From positions 124,001 to 188,000 of the forward strand of contig NZ_NPJJ01000057.1 of assembly GCF_002251385.1 (NCBI RefSeq): a DNA stretch of 64,000 bases, written 5' to 3'. Source of the DNA: Prevotella sp. P5-108 (lineage in GTDB: Bacteria > Bacteroidota > Bacteroidia > Bacteroidales > Bacteroidaceae). The notes under the pieces were generated by a model, which was not told the origin of the DNA, made no database searches, and was given only the letters and a program-made list of their open reading frames with translations. Position numbers and translations under genes: made by a program. Each line of letters opens with the position of its first letter. Within the stretch, counting starts at the first letter, position 1. Of the stretch, positions 26,116 through 34,603 are shown one piece after another.

Positions 26116-27039
26116 TTAGATGTTCTGACTTACTGTGATTCGGGCTGCTTGTATCATTATCCCGTTGTAGTTCACTTGTGGCTTGGTTATACCAGTAATG
26201 ATTTGTTGTCCTTCTTCCAAATCCTCATTAAGCACGAACTCTGCTATTACTTTCATTCCCTCGCAATACGGCTTTCCAAGCATATCGACAATTTCGTAAC
26301 CATGGGCGTTGAAATTGTCTTTGATGCGACCTACTGCCTTAGACAACTGCTTATATCCCCTTATAGATGAATCCATGCGAGACATATTGAGCTCGATTCT
26401 AGCAACTTCGTCTGCCACTTTTAGTACAAGCGAATGGTCGGGCTTATCATTACTTACATTTTTAGAAGCATTCGCTATTTGCCTGTCAAATAATTCCAAT
26501 AGTTTATCGTCAAGTTTTATTGACTCTTCTTGCATCTTTCCTTGTGCGACCTGTAACGCATCTTGTGCCTTACGCACTTCGTCAATAGATGTGCTACCTG
26601 ACTTAATACGTTTTGCTAATCTATATGCCACACCAATGATGGCTACTAACAATAACAAAACCACCATGCCAACCCAAAGTGTCTGATTTTGCAATGTTTT
26701 TTGGTTTTCTTGTACATTGCTGTTAGTTTCATCTATCTTCCTACATATGCTTTTGTTATCGGCAGACTGCTTTTTTCCCAGCTGATTGCAAATATTGCGC
26801 AAACTGTCAATGACAGCACTCTGGATATTGTTCTCACTTTTGAGGTCTTTGAGGCAACGTTCTTCTTCTTTCAGTTTTTCCGTTAGCCTACGTAACTCAA
26901 TACTGTAATGAGCATGCAGACTCTGAAGCTCTTCGTATTTCTTCTCTAATGCCTTTACTCCATTTTTATTTGGCACTATTTCCGCGTTTGCTGACAGACA
27001 AACAAATGTAGCAAACATAATACTAAAAAACGTTTTCAT
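26116..27039 (-). CDS. Membrane-tethered coiled-coil protein with GrpE-like C-terminus
   Basis: 307 residues: a signal peptide (SIMFATFVCLSANA), a coiled coil at about 30-115, one transmembrane helix (LWVGMVVLLLLVAIIGVAYR), a second coiled coil, then a C-terminal domain from about 200. This domain, with GYEIVDMLGKPYCEGMKVIA, EDLEEGQQIITGITKPQVNY and NGIMIQAARITVSQN, resembles the beta-domain of nucleotide exchange factor GrpE and its relatives (deep, not certain, similarity). The likely role is an exchange or docking factor for the Hsp70 encoded next. Its start shares one base with the upstream stop (TAATG). Confidence 0.82.
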   Translation of the reverse strand: MKTFFSIMFATFVCLSANAEIVPNKNGVKALEKKYEELQSLHAHYSIELRRLTEKLKEEERCLKDLKSENNIQSAVIDSLRNICNQLGKKQSADNKSICRKIDETNSNVQENQKTLQNQTLWVGMVVLLLLVAIIGVAYRLAKRIKSGSTSIDEVRKAQDALQVAQGKMQEESIKLDDKLLELFDRQIANASKNVSNDKPDHSLVLKVADEVARIELNMSRMDSSIRGYKQLSKAVGRIKDNFNAHGYEIVDMLGKPYCEGMKVIAEFVLNEDLEEGQQIITGITKPQVNYNGIMIQAARITVSQNI

Positions 27040-29024
27040 TACTTTCCTAAATCCATTATTTTAATTATAAAACCAAGAAATATCAATGCAAAAACAAAAC
27101 CTGCACTGGCTCCATCTCCACCATTTATAGTAGCACCGACTATCATGCATATTATAATAAAAGCACCAGCAGAAAGACAGCCTTTATCGTCTTTAAACTC
27201 ATTGTAAATACCTTTTATTCCTCTTTTAACACTAGCTGGGGCATCTTCAACTTGTTTCATGATTTTTTCTTTCAAAGGTAGCGGCTTATAGGTCGGAAGA
27301 GGGTCATTTAATTGTAATAAGAAATCATTTATTGTCTTCCTATTAGGTAAATACCTTTCTTGCTCAAAAGATTTCTCCATATCCAAGACATCCATTATAA
27401 GCAAAGCCTTTTTTGCCTTTAATACAACTCTTTTAACATATTCATATTTTGTCTTTCTGTCTTCTGATTCATATAGAAACTCATCGTTATATAGCGACGA
27501 ATATAATGGGTGAAACAGAGGGTCTGATTTTTCCATTAATTTTTTATTCCTTTGCCGTCTTTCTTCTGCGGGGTCGTATTTTTGAGCTTCATTAATTTCG
27601 GCAATAACATTGTTCAATGCATTATTTACAACTAATGTAGATATTTTCAGATAATATTCATTGTCAGCACCCAATTTATCCTTTATAGACACCAAATACG
27701 GTTGGGTGTTTTCAAGAAGTGTAACAGCATGGCTTATCAAATCGGGCAACTGGCAATATTTATGCAATTCTTCCTTGATAGCCTTGTCCTCGGTAAACAC
27801 TTCAAATGGGGGCAAGTTATCTATAATCTTTTGAAGAATGTCAACATTCTCTTTACACCTGTCCTTTGCTGCTTGTCCTACGACAATGCTCAATGCATAT
27901 TTTTGTAGAGACATTGCCTTTATAGCAGCATCGGGGTCTTCAGAATCATTGTAATAGTCTATTCCACATTGCAGAATTTCAAGTCCTAGTTTGTCAGCAA
28001 TCATCTGATATTGCAAATCAGTGTGAGTAAGCATTGATGACAACTCGGTCAAAGAGTCGGTTGTGTGTTTTCGCAGTTGCTCACCGGCTAATAGTCTTTC
28101 TTTGGGTTGATTCCCTTTTGATTTCCTTGCCAACTCTATACAATTCTGTATGTCTGCAATATATTTTGAGGCACATTTGTCAATAATATATTTTCTCCAA
28201 TTTCCATGAACAGTTTCCCTATATACAAGTTTATAAGTCCCCGAAGATAACTGTATAACATCTAAATACTCTTTGTTATTAGCTATTTCTTTTGGAGTCA
28301 ATTCTCCCAATTTTGACCAAAAAGCGACAAGGGTAATATTTTCTTTATCATCAACAAAAGCACACGACTTAAACTTATCGCCTGTTTCTCTATTAACAAA
28401 AGGGGCCACTTTCATCTTTCCATGTTCTCTTGCAAAAGAGACCAACGGCCAACTTCTGTCAGCTTTGTTGACTATTAGCAATTCTTTGGCTCCAAAATCA
28501 TCACATATATTATCTAATAAATTTTCTATTAGAAAATCAGTAGATTCTAAAGAATAATCATTGACAACATAACCAACGAACTCTCTGGCGTATTCGATAT
28601 TAGTATATAGTTTTTCGGCATAATACAATGCTAAAAACAGATATCCGTTTATCAAAAAGCATAAGAAAAGGTTTTGCAAAGAAGAAGGGCATTCCTTTTT
28701 GCGCCATATCTCAATAGCTCCATGAATATCTCCATTAACCAAATGCTTGAAAGCCACATCATCTAATGGTGTCATTTTTACAAACCAAAACTGAGCATAC
28801 AAAATTTGGTCTTTGGGCAAGGTGAGTTTTGCTTCAGCATCTGCTACCGAAGCATCTGTTCTATTAATGAGTCCCAAATATGAGGGCAGGTCTAAAGGGA
28901 AGGACACAGGCTTGCCAACCTTCAAAAACGCTTTCATGCGATTGTGATTAGCCAGTCTTTCCTTTGTAGGAGAGTTTGAATAGACTCCTAACAGACGATA
29001 TGGATTGTTTTGTAGTATATTCAT
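27039..29024 (-). CDS. Large membrane protein with degenerate J-like N-terminus, first gene of the Hsp70 operon
   Basis: 661 residues. The first 45 residues (NPYRLLGVYSNSPTKERLAN, then HNRMKAFLKVGK) recall the start of a J-domain, but there is no HPD tripeptide, so normal Hsp70 stimulation is not expected. The middle is long, helical and TPR-like in places (GAIEIWRKKECPSSLQNLFL). The C-terminus has two hydrophobic segments (AGAFIIICMIVGATI and AGFVFALIFLGFIIKIMDLG). It opens the operon and is coupled to the GrpE-like gene. Together with that gene and the Hsp70 it makes a variant J/GrpE/Hsp70 triad located at the membrane. No exact family name is known to me. Confidence 0.82.
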   Translation of the reverse strand: MNILQNNPYRLLGVYSNSPTKERLANHNRMKAFLKVGKPVSFPLDLPSYLGLINRTDASVADAEAKLTLPKDQILYAQFWFVKMTPLDDVAFKHLVNGDIHGAIEIWRKKECPSSLQNLFLCFLINGYLFLALYYAEKLYTNIEYAREFVGYVVNDYSLESTDFLIENLLDNICDDFGAKELLIVNKADRSWPLVSFAREHGKMKVAPFVNRETGDKFKSCAFVDDKENITLVAFWSKLGELTPKEIANNKEYLDVIQLSSGTYKLVYRETVHGNWRKYIIDKCASKYIADIQNCIELARKSKGNQPKERLLAGEQLRKHTTDSLTELSSMLTHTDLQYQMIADKLGLEILQCGIDYYNDSEDPDAAIKAMSLQKYALSIVVGQAAKDRCKENVDILQKIIDNLPPFEVFTEDKAIKEELHKYCQLPDLISHAVTLLENTQPYLVSIKDKLGADNEYYLKISTLVVNNALNNVIAEINEAQKYDPAEERRQRNKKLMEKSDPLFHPLYSSLYNDEFLYESEDRKTKYEYVKRVVLKAKKALLIMDVLDMEKSFEQERYLPNRKTINDFLLQLNDPLPTYKPLPLKEKIMKQVEDAPASVKRGIKGIYNEFKDDKGCLSAGAFIIICMIVGATINGGDGASAGFVFALIFLGFIIKIMDLGK

Positions 29025-29648
29025 TCTAATTCCGTAAACAATAAAGCCAACCGACTCCCTTGTTGACGAAATCCACTCACTAATACATACGAAAAAGCGT
29101 GGAGTCTATCCTGTCACTCGTTCCACGCCATAAAGGCCTTCGCATTGCCCTGATTGTCGAAACGAGCAACGCCGAAAGCCCCACGCCAGTGTAAATATAT
29201 AAATCACCCTTATTGACAACAAACGGCAGAACCGTCCAAAGCCAATGGGGCTGTATATAATACACTTCATGAGGCGTTCCCGTTGCTTTGTTTTTGACAA
29301 TCTGTTTGAAGTTGCGAAGTTCTTATGGCGTCAAAACCAAAGCGTACAGTTACGCCTTATACCATATATGTATGTCTGCCCAACCTCTGCCCATTGAGGC
29401 TTTCGGCATGGGTATAGACGATACAAAGATAACACTTTCTTAAGGGAAACCACTTTGTTTAGCTGGAAAAGTATGGTTTCAATATCCGATTTAACATTAT
29501 TAAATATAAATATGTCAGAGAATTCCACTTTTGCGTGATTTTTCTCGCTAAAAAGTTCGTATTATCAATGATTATTCATATCTTTACAGCAACAGAATCC
29601 GCCACGCTTCCCATTTGAACAGCGAACCAGGGCGGGTCTTTTGCTTTT
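29025..29648. other. Intergenic region, no supported gene
   Basis: 624 bp upstream of the Hsp70 operon. Short open frames on the minus strand (29080-29265, 29331-29528) have no recognisable features. No clean -7/-33 promoter for the operon was found. The region is AT-rich like the rest of the island. Confidence 0.4.
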
Positions 29649-30130
29649 ATGGGAACATTAAGATTATACACGAAACAGGCTATTTCTATTTCGGAACAAA
29701 TAGAACTACTAAAAAGTAGAGGCTTAAATATTGCTGATTCATCCAAGGCTGCAACATTTCTTGAAGAGGTCAGTTACAGCGTGTAGCTCGTCAATTCAAT
29801 CTTCCACAGCATGAGGTGTTGGAAAGCTGGATGCGTAGTGTAACTGTCCTGAGAAACTATTGCGCTCACCACTCACGACTTTGGAATCGTTATCTTTCCA
29901 ACGCTCCACAAATGAATGCCTCTTTACGTGGTGCGTGGGTTGACATTAATGGTGTTGATGCGAACAAAGTTTATGCTATAGCCTGTTGTATTGCATACTG
30001 GCTTGATTCCATGGGATATGGTTTGGACTTCAAGAATGAACTCAAATCCTTACTCGTTTCTTATCCCCAGGTAGATCCGGCAGCATTGGGATTCCCTAAG
30101 AATTGGATTTCGGATCCTCTATGGAGATAA
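29649..30130 (+). pseudogene. Abi_2-family abortive-infection gene with internal deletion
   Basis: The ATG at 29649 starts the typical Abi_2 N-terminus (YTKQAISISEQIELLKSRGL, then NIADSSKAATFLEEVSY), which is followed at once, in another frame, by the family's C-terminal part (VARQFNLPQHEVLESW, then VTVLRNYCAHHSRLWNRYLS). The RNYCAH motif is the HEPN Rx4H site. Roughly 140-150 central codons are missing compared with a normal protein of about 300 residues, and the junction near 29772-29790 shifts the frame to a TAG. So the gene is dead. AbiD/F-type proteins are phage-defence HEPN RNases (family knowledge). A terminator hairpin follows. Confidence 0.8.
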
Positions 30131-30151
30131 CTTTATAGATAAAATACAGAT

Positions 30152-30199
30152 AAGCCTGTCGGTAGTGAAAATTCTTCATTACCGATAGGCTTTCTTCTT
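30152..30199 (+). terminator. Terminator after the abi remnant
   Basis: AAGCCTGTCGGTAGTGAA pairs with TTCATTACCGATAGGCTT (two wobble or mismatch positions), followed by TTCTTCTT. Confidence 0.75.
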
Positions 30200-30220
30200 G
30201 ATATATGAACTATTTGATGT

Positions 30221-30278
30221 AAACAAGTCGGAACATGTCTGACAATTGTCATTCCTCAGAAGCGTAGTCTTCTTAAAC
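30221..30278 (+). repeat. 58-bp direct repeat, right copy
   Basis: Same orientation as 19445-19502, 53/58 identical, beginning AAACAAGTCGGAACATG. Base composition returns to GC-rich about 60 bp further on, so it marks the right edge of the island. Confidence 0.9.
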
Positions 30279-30364
30279 CATTCATCCACATGCGGATGAA
30301 TATACAATAACGTGTTACACATCCATGAAAAATAATGACAATCACCGCTTTCCACGGTCTCCGT

Positions 30365-31471
30365 CTACCCCGCCCCACCCATGAGTCTTGCCACGGTCGC
30401 AGCCAGGTTGTGGCGGGCCACCTCGGGCCGCATCAGCACGGCGAGCGGGCGGGGGGCGGCATCGTTGATGCCCGCAACCAGGTCAAACGCTGTCGAGAGC
30501 TGCCCCTCGGTATCGTCGATCGCGCCCGACAGCAGCCACGCCTTCACTCCCTCGCGGCGGCAGCGCGCCAGCACCCCACAGGGAACCTTGCCCATAAGTG
30601 TCTGAGCGTCAGACCTGCCCTCGCCCGTGATTACGAGGTCGGCATCACGGATGGCGTCGTCGAAATGGGCGAGTTCCAGCATGATGTCTATGCCCGAGCG
30701 GAGGTCGGCGTTGAGGTATGCCATGAGCGCATAGCCCAGTCCTCCCGCCGCACCTGCCCCCGGGTGGAGGGCGAGTAGTGGCGTGGCGAGTCCGGCACGC
30801 TCAGTGGCGCGGGCAAAGTCGCGCAGACGAGCGTCGAGAGCCCTGACCTGCTCGGGCGAAGCACCCTTCTGCGGGGCAAAGATGCAGGCGGCACCACGCT
30901 CGCCATACAGCGGATTGTCTACATCGCAGGCCACGGTGACTCTACACCGTGACGCCAGGCGCCGACAGTCGCCCAGGGCCTCTATCATGCCCCTGCCGCC
31001 GTCGCAGGTGGCGCTTCCGCCGATACCCATCACTATCTCGGTGCAGCCTCGGCTTACGGCGTCGGCCATCATCTCGCCCACGCCATAGGTGGTGGCACGC
31101 ATCACATCGCGCCGCCCTACGGGCACGAGCGTCAGTCCACTTGCCGCCGCCATCTCCATATAGGCGGTACGACCATCCATGGACACGGCATATTCGGCGG
31201 TGACAGGCTCCATCAGGGGACCATGCACCTCGACGGTCACAGGGCATGAGGGCAGCAGCCGGCGTACACACTCGACCAGCCCTTCGCCTCCATCGCTCAG
31301 CGGCAGCTGAACTACTGCGGCGTGGGGCAGGACTCTGCCTATGCCTTGGGCACACGCCTCGCATGCCTCCCGGGCAGAGAGACTGCCCTTGAACGAGTCG
31401 AAGGCTGCGACGACCTTGCGTACCGTAGCCCCATGCACGGTGTATTCCGGTCCCTGTATAGTCGGCATCAT
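30365..31471 (-). CDS. Glycerate kinase
   Basis: 368 residues, GlxK/GarK family: phosphorylates glycerate to phosphoglycerate with ATP. Marks are VVAAFDSFKGSLSAREACEA at the N-terminus, LPLSDGGEGLVECV, the GIGGSATCDGGRGMIEALG glycine-rich site, and DLVITGEGRSDAQTLMGKVP. The start was set at 31471 (MMPTIQG), overlapping the upstream gene's stop as ATGATGA; 31468 is equally possible. It is translationally coupled to the flavodoxin/ferredoxin gene. Nothing around it shows the source of glycerate. Confidence 0.93.
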   Translation of the reverse strand: MMPTIQGPEYTVHGATVRKVVAAFDSFKGSLSAREACEACAQGIGRVLPHAAVVQLPLSDGGEGLVECVRRLLPSCPVTVEVHGPLMEPVTAEYAVSMDGRTAYMEMAAASGLTLVPVGRRDVMRATTYGVGEMMADAVSRGCTEIVMGIGGSATCDGGRGMIEALGDCRRLASRCRVTVACDVDNPLYGERGAACIFAPQKGASPEQVRALDARLRDFARATERAGLATPLLALHPGAGAAGGLGYALMAYLNADLRSGIDIMLELAHFDDAIRDADLVITGEGRSDAQTLMGKVPCGVLARCRREGVKAWLLSGAIDDTEGQLSTAFDLVAGINDAAPRPLAVLMRPEVARHNLAATVARLMGGAG

Positions 31472-32229
31472 GGGAGATAGAGTCTGTTCTCCTGTCGCTC
31501 GCGGCAGAGCGGTTCGAGATGGACTGCCAGCATGGAGAGGCGCTGTCCGATGCCTCGGGCATGGACGGGGCACACCTGCACGCAACGCATACAACTGATG
31601 CAGAGGGCTGGGTCGGTGGTCTGGGGATGGTCTGGCGCGATGGCTCTGGTGGGGCACTGGGCAGCACATGCTCCGCAGCCCTGACAGCGGTCATCGGCTT
31701 CGGGCACGGCGCATGGGCTGTACTCGCGGTAAGGACGGTGACCCGGCAGAGTGAACTCGGGGATGGGCGCCGACAGGGCTGCGCGGGCAAGGATGGCGGC
31801 ACCAAACTCACCAAGCTGCGCGGCGTCGCTCGCATCGGGGCGTCCGGCGGCAAGCTGTCGGCACACGCTGTGCTCTGCGATGGCTGTCACGGCTGCCATC
31901 ACCCGGAAACCCGCTGCGGTGGCTATGTCCTGCATCTCTACGAGGGCGTCGTCGTAGGCGCGGTTGTCATAGACGGCGACTATCACGCACCGGGCGCCAT
32001 GGGCGCTGACGCGTTTCAGCCGCTCTACAGCCAGCATCGGCACGCGTCCGGCAAAGACGGGCATGGAGATGACGGCCAGGTCGTCGGCAGCAATGTCGGG
32101 ATAAGCGATGTCGTCCTCCCACGAGCAGAGTTCGGTGGCGGTGTCCGTGATGCCGATGCCCGCACACAGCAACTCGCTCACGCGTCGCGTGCCGCCAGTG
32201 GGACTGAATGTGATTTGATGTATAGTCAT
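31468..32229 (-). CDS. EFR1-type flavodoxin/ferredoxin fusion protein
   Basis: 253 residues. The N-terminal flavodoxin-like domain begins ITFSPTGGTRRVSELL, with the phosphate-binding TGGT loop, and has PVFAGRVPMLAVERL as its second conserved loop. From about residue 180 a 2x[4Fe-4S] ferredoxin domain carries CQGCGACAAQCPTRA and CISCMRCVQVCPVHA. It is an electron carrier in the cytoplasm whose partner is unknown. Adjacent glycerate kinase may only share the transcript. Confidence 0.9.
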   Translation of the reverse strand: MTIHQITFSPTGGTRRVSELLCAGIGITDTATELCSWEDDIAYPDIAADDLAVISMPVFAGRVPMLAVERLKRVSAHGARCVIVAVYDNRAYDDALVEMQDIATAAGFRVMAAVTAIAEHSVCRQLAAGRPDASDAAQLGEFGAAILARAALSAPIPEFTLPGHRPYREYSPCAVPEADDRCQGCGACAAQCPTRAIAPDHPQTTDPALCISCMRCVQVCPVHARGIGQRLSMLAVHLEPLCRERQENRLYLP

Positions 32230-32535
32230 AGGTAAACACTATAATATGGTCACAAAAATACAAAAAAATACGCCAAGCGTGCAGTTTTTACGGAAAAATC
32301 ATATACAGGGCAGTGCTTGGGGCAGTGTATATGCCGGCGGTGGGCTGAGGGGCTGGTGCCACGATAATGAAATAATCGGAGACTTGGTACGGGACTTCGG
32401 GAAATAATTGCTAAATTTGTACGTGATAATATAAAAGCCTATGCGCAAGGCATATAAAGCAGACGGAAGCCCCGTGCTTTATATCGCCACGGCACAGCCT
32501 ATGGACAATAACAAACAACCAATTGACAAATCATT
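32230..32535. other. Divergent intergenic region
   Basis: 306 bp between the EFR1 and GH27 genes. TATTTTTG on the minus strand (32253-32260) and TAAATTTG on the plus strand (32412-32419) are plausible -7 boxes for the two genes. Nothing else is seen. Confidence 0.45.
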
Positions 32536-33753
32536 ATGAACAAATCGCTTATCCTATCGGCAGCGCTCTGCCTCGCGTCGCTCTTCGCTTCGGCAGAGAA
32601 CGCCCCCACCCCACGTCGACAACTTGCTCCGAAACCACCAATGGGATGGATGACATGGAACCTCTTCCAAGGCAACATCAACGAACAGCTCATACGCGAA
32701 ACCGCTGACGCCATGGTTGAAGGCGGTTTCCGCGACGCCGGCTACGAATATATCTTCATCGACGACCTCTGGCAAGGCGGACGCGACCGTGAGAACAACA
32801 TCATACCCGACCCGGAGAAGTTTCCGTCGGGCATAAAGGCGCTCGCCGACTATGTACACTCCAAAGGACTGAAGCTCGGCATCTACTCGGATGCGGCACA
32901 GCTCACCTGCGGCGGATGGACGGCGAGTCTGGGTTTTGAGGAGCAGGACGCACGCACCTTCGCCTCGTGGGGCATAGACTATCTGAAGTACGACTACTGC
33001 AACGCTCCTGCCGACAGTGCCACCGCCCGACAGCGCTACCGCACTATGGCTAACGCTCTGCAGAACTCGGGGCGCGACATCGTGCTCGGCATCTGCGAGT
33101 GGGGTCAGCGCCAATGCGAAGAGTGGTGCGAAGAGGTGGGAGGACAGCTCTGGCGTACCTCGGGCGATGTGCGCGATATGTGGAAGGACATCGTGAAGCA
33201 AGGCGGCATGGGTATTCTGGACATCATCGACATAACGGCGCCTCTGGCAAAACACGCCCGTCAGGGACAATGGCCCGACATGGATATGCTGGTGGTCGGC
33301 CTGTACGGAACGGGCGGGCCGTCGAGCGACCTCGGTGGCGTAGGCTGCACCACGACCGAATATCAGACGCAGATGAGCATGTGGTGTATGCTGTCGTCGG
33401 TGCTTGCCATGACCAACGACCTGCGCAAGGTGACCGACGATGACCGCCGCATTCTGCTCAACAAGGAGATTATCGCCATCAACCAAGACGCTCTGGGCAA
33501 GGCTGCCGAACGCATCGTGAACCTGCCTGCGCAGCAGGTCTACATCAAACCGCTCGCCGACGGTTCGCACGCCGTGGCCATCCTCAACCCCTCGGACGAA
33601 GCCCAACGCATAAGCCTCAACTTTGCAAGCCTCGGGCTCAACGGCAAGTACACCGTGCGCGATGTATGGCAGCACCGAGACATAGCCCGGAAAGCCAAGA
33701 GCTGGAAAGGAAGCGTGGCCGCGCATGAGACAAAGGTGTTTGTGGTGAAGTAA
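32536..33753 (+). CDS. GH27 alpha-galactosidase, secreted
   Basis: 405 residues with a signal peptide (LSAALCLASLFASAE). Family 27 marks: PPMGWMTWNLFQGNI, YEYIFIDDLWQGGR, GLKLGIYSDAAQLTCGG, the nucleophile Asp in YLKYDYCNAP, and the acid/base Asp in GQWPDMDMLVVG. The C-terminal beta-sandwich (HAVAILNPSDEAQRISL) is intact. It should release terminal alpha-galactose. It is monocistronic, with a hairpin terminator downstream. GH97 or alpha-N-acetylgalactosaminidase activity within clan D cannot be excluded but is less likely. Confidence 0.95.
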   Translation: MNKSLILSAALCLASLFASAENAPTPRRQLAPKPPMGWMTWNLFQGNINEQLIRETADAMVEGGFRDAGYEYIFIDDLWQGGRDRENNIIPDPEKFPSGIKALADYVHSKGLKLGIYSDAAQLTCGGWTASLGFEEQDARTFASWGIDYLKYDYCNAPADSATARQRYRTMANALQNSGRDIVLGICEWGQRQCEEWCEEVGGQLWRTSGDVRDMWKDIVKQGGMGILDIIDITAPLAKHARQGQWPDMDMLVVGLYGTGGPSSDLGGVGCTTTEYQTQMSMWCMLSSVLAMTNDLRKVTDDDRRILLNKEIIAINQDALGKAAERIVNLPAQQVYIKPLADGSHAVAILNPSDEAQRISLNFASLGLNGKYTVRDVWQHRDIARKAKSWKGSVAAHETKVFVVK

Positions 33754-33782
33754 GAAGACACCTAACCGACGAAAGACGAATA

Positions 33783-33833
33783 ACAGGAGCATCTGGCAGC
33801 AAGCGAAGAACGCTGCAACCATGATGCTCCTGT
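33783..33833 (+). terminator. Terminator after GH27
   Basis: ACAGGAGCATC (33783-33793) pairs with GATGCTCCTGT (33823-33833), with an inner GCAGC/GCTGC. Confidence 0.65.
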
Positions 33834-33938
33834 CATCTTATAGCATACTGACAGCAACCGCGACAACCTCCTCTCTGCCTTCGGCGGCCGTCGCATAGGA
33901 GGAAGGGCGCAGCTATCGTCTGCGGACATCCCGAAAAC

Positions 33939-33993
33939 AAGCCGTGTGGTCACCCGATACCAGTCACAATGACCTCGGGAAACCACACGGCTT
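33939..33993 (-). terminator. Terminator after ridA
   Basis: AAGCCGTGTGGT pairs with ACCACACGGCTT and an inner CCCGA/TCGGG. On the minus strand it is followed by GTTTTC. It lies about 45 bp past the ridA stop. Confidence 0.6.
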
Positions 33994-34036
33994 GTCAATT
34001 AGACTCGCACGCCATCGGGGTGCGGAGGAAGGGAAA

Positions 34037-34411
34037 TCAGAGAGCAGCCACAACCTCTACCTCTACGAGGGCATTCTTGGGCAGCGTCTTGACAGCCACA
34101 GCCGAACGGGCTGGATAAGGCTCGCTGAAGAATGTGGCATAGACCTCGTTCATGGCAGCAAAGTTGGCCATATCAGAGAGGAACACCGTGGTCTTGACCA
34201 CATGGCTCAGGTCGATGCCTGCCTCGGCAAGCACATGGGTAACATTGGTGAGCGACTGGCGGGTCTGCTCCTTGATGCCGCCCTCGGCAAATTCACCTGT
34301 GGCAGGATCGATGGGCAGCTGGCCTGACGCAAAAACGAAGCCACCGGCCACAATGGCCTGGCTGTAAGGCCCCACCGCTTTGGGGGCGAGTTCAGAATGG
34401 ATTACTTTCAT
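34037..34411 (-). CDS. ridA: RidA-family enamine/imine deaminase
   Basis: 124 residues. RidA hydrolyses reactive enamines and imines made by PLP enzymes such as threonine dehydratase, releasing ammonia and a 2-ketoacid. Family marks are KAVGPYSQAIVAGGFVFASG, GQLPIDPATGEF, QSLTNVTHVLAEAG, MNEVYATFF and the C-terminal PARSAVAVKTLPKNALVEVE, whose Arg binds the substrate carboxylate. The start was taken at 34411 (MKVIHSE), with an adjacent in-frame ATG at 34414. It stands alone on its strand. Confidence 0.95.
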   Translation of the reverse strand: MKVIHSELAPKAVGPYSQAIVAGGFVFASGQLPIDPATGEFAEGGIKEQTRQSLTNVTHVLAEAGIDLSHVVKTTVFLSDMANFAAMNEVYATFFSEPYPARSAVAVKTLPKNALVEVEVVAAL

Positions 34412-34563
34412 CATATTGTCTGTTAGTGTATATATTGTCCTTCGGGTTACAAAAATACTATTTTTCCACGACAACCAACTATATTTTCCTGTATTTCTAC
34501 AACTGCATGGCAGAAGCGGAAGCAGAGACTCTGGAGCCGTAAAGGAAGCAGAAAAGACAAGCT

Positions 34564-34598
34564 GCGGGTGTGTCATATCCTATGGATGACACACCCGC
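34564..34598 (-). terminator. Terminator after the LacI regulator
   Basis: GCGGGTGTGTCAT pairs perfectly with ATGACACACCCGC (34586-34598) immediately after the regulator's stop; on the minus strand a T-rich stretch (CTTGTCTTTTC) follows. Confidence 0.75.
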
Positions 34599-34603
34599 TG
34601 CCT

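Noticed and set aside
29331..29528. 65-codon minus-strand frame upstream of the Hsp70 operon
   Set aside because: Composition looks like repeats of intergenic DNA in this group, not a protein; no start context.
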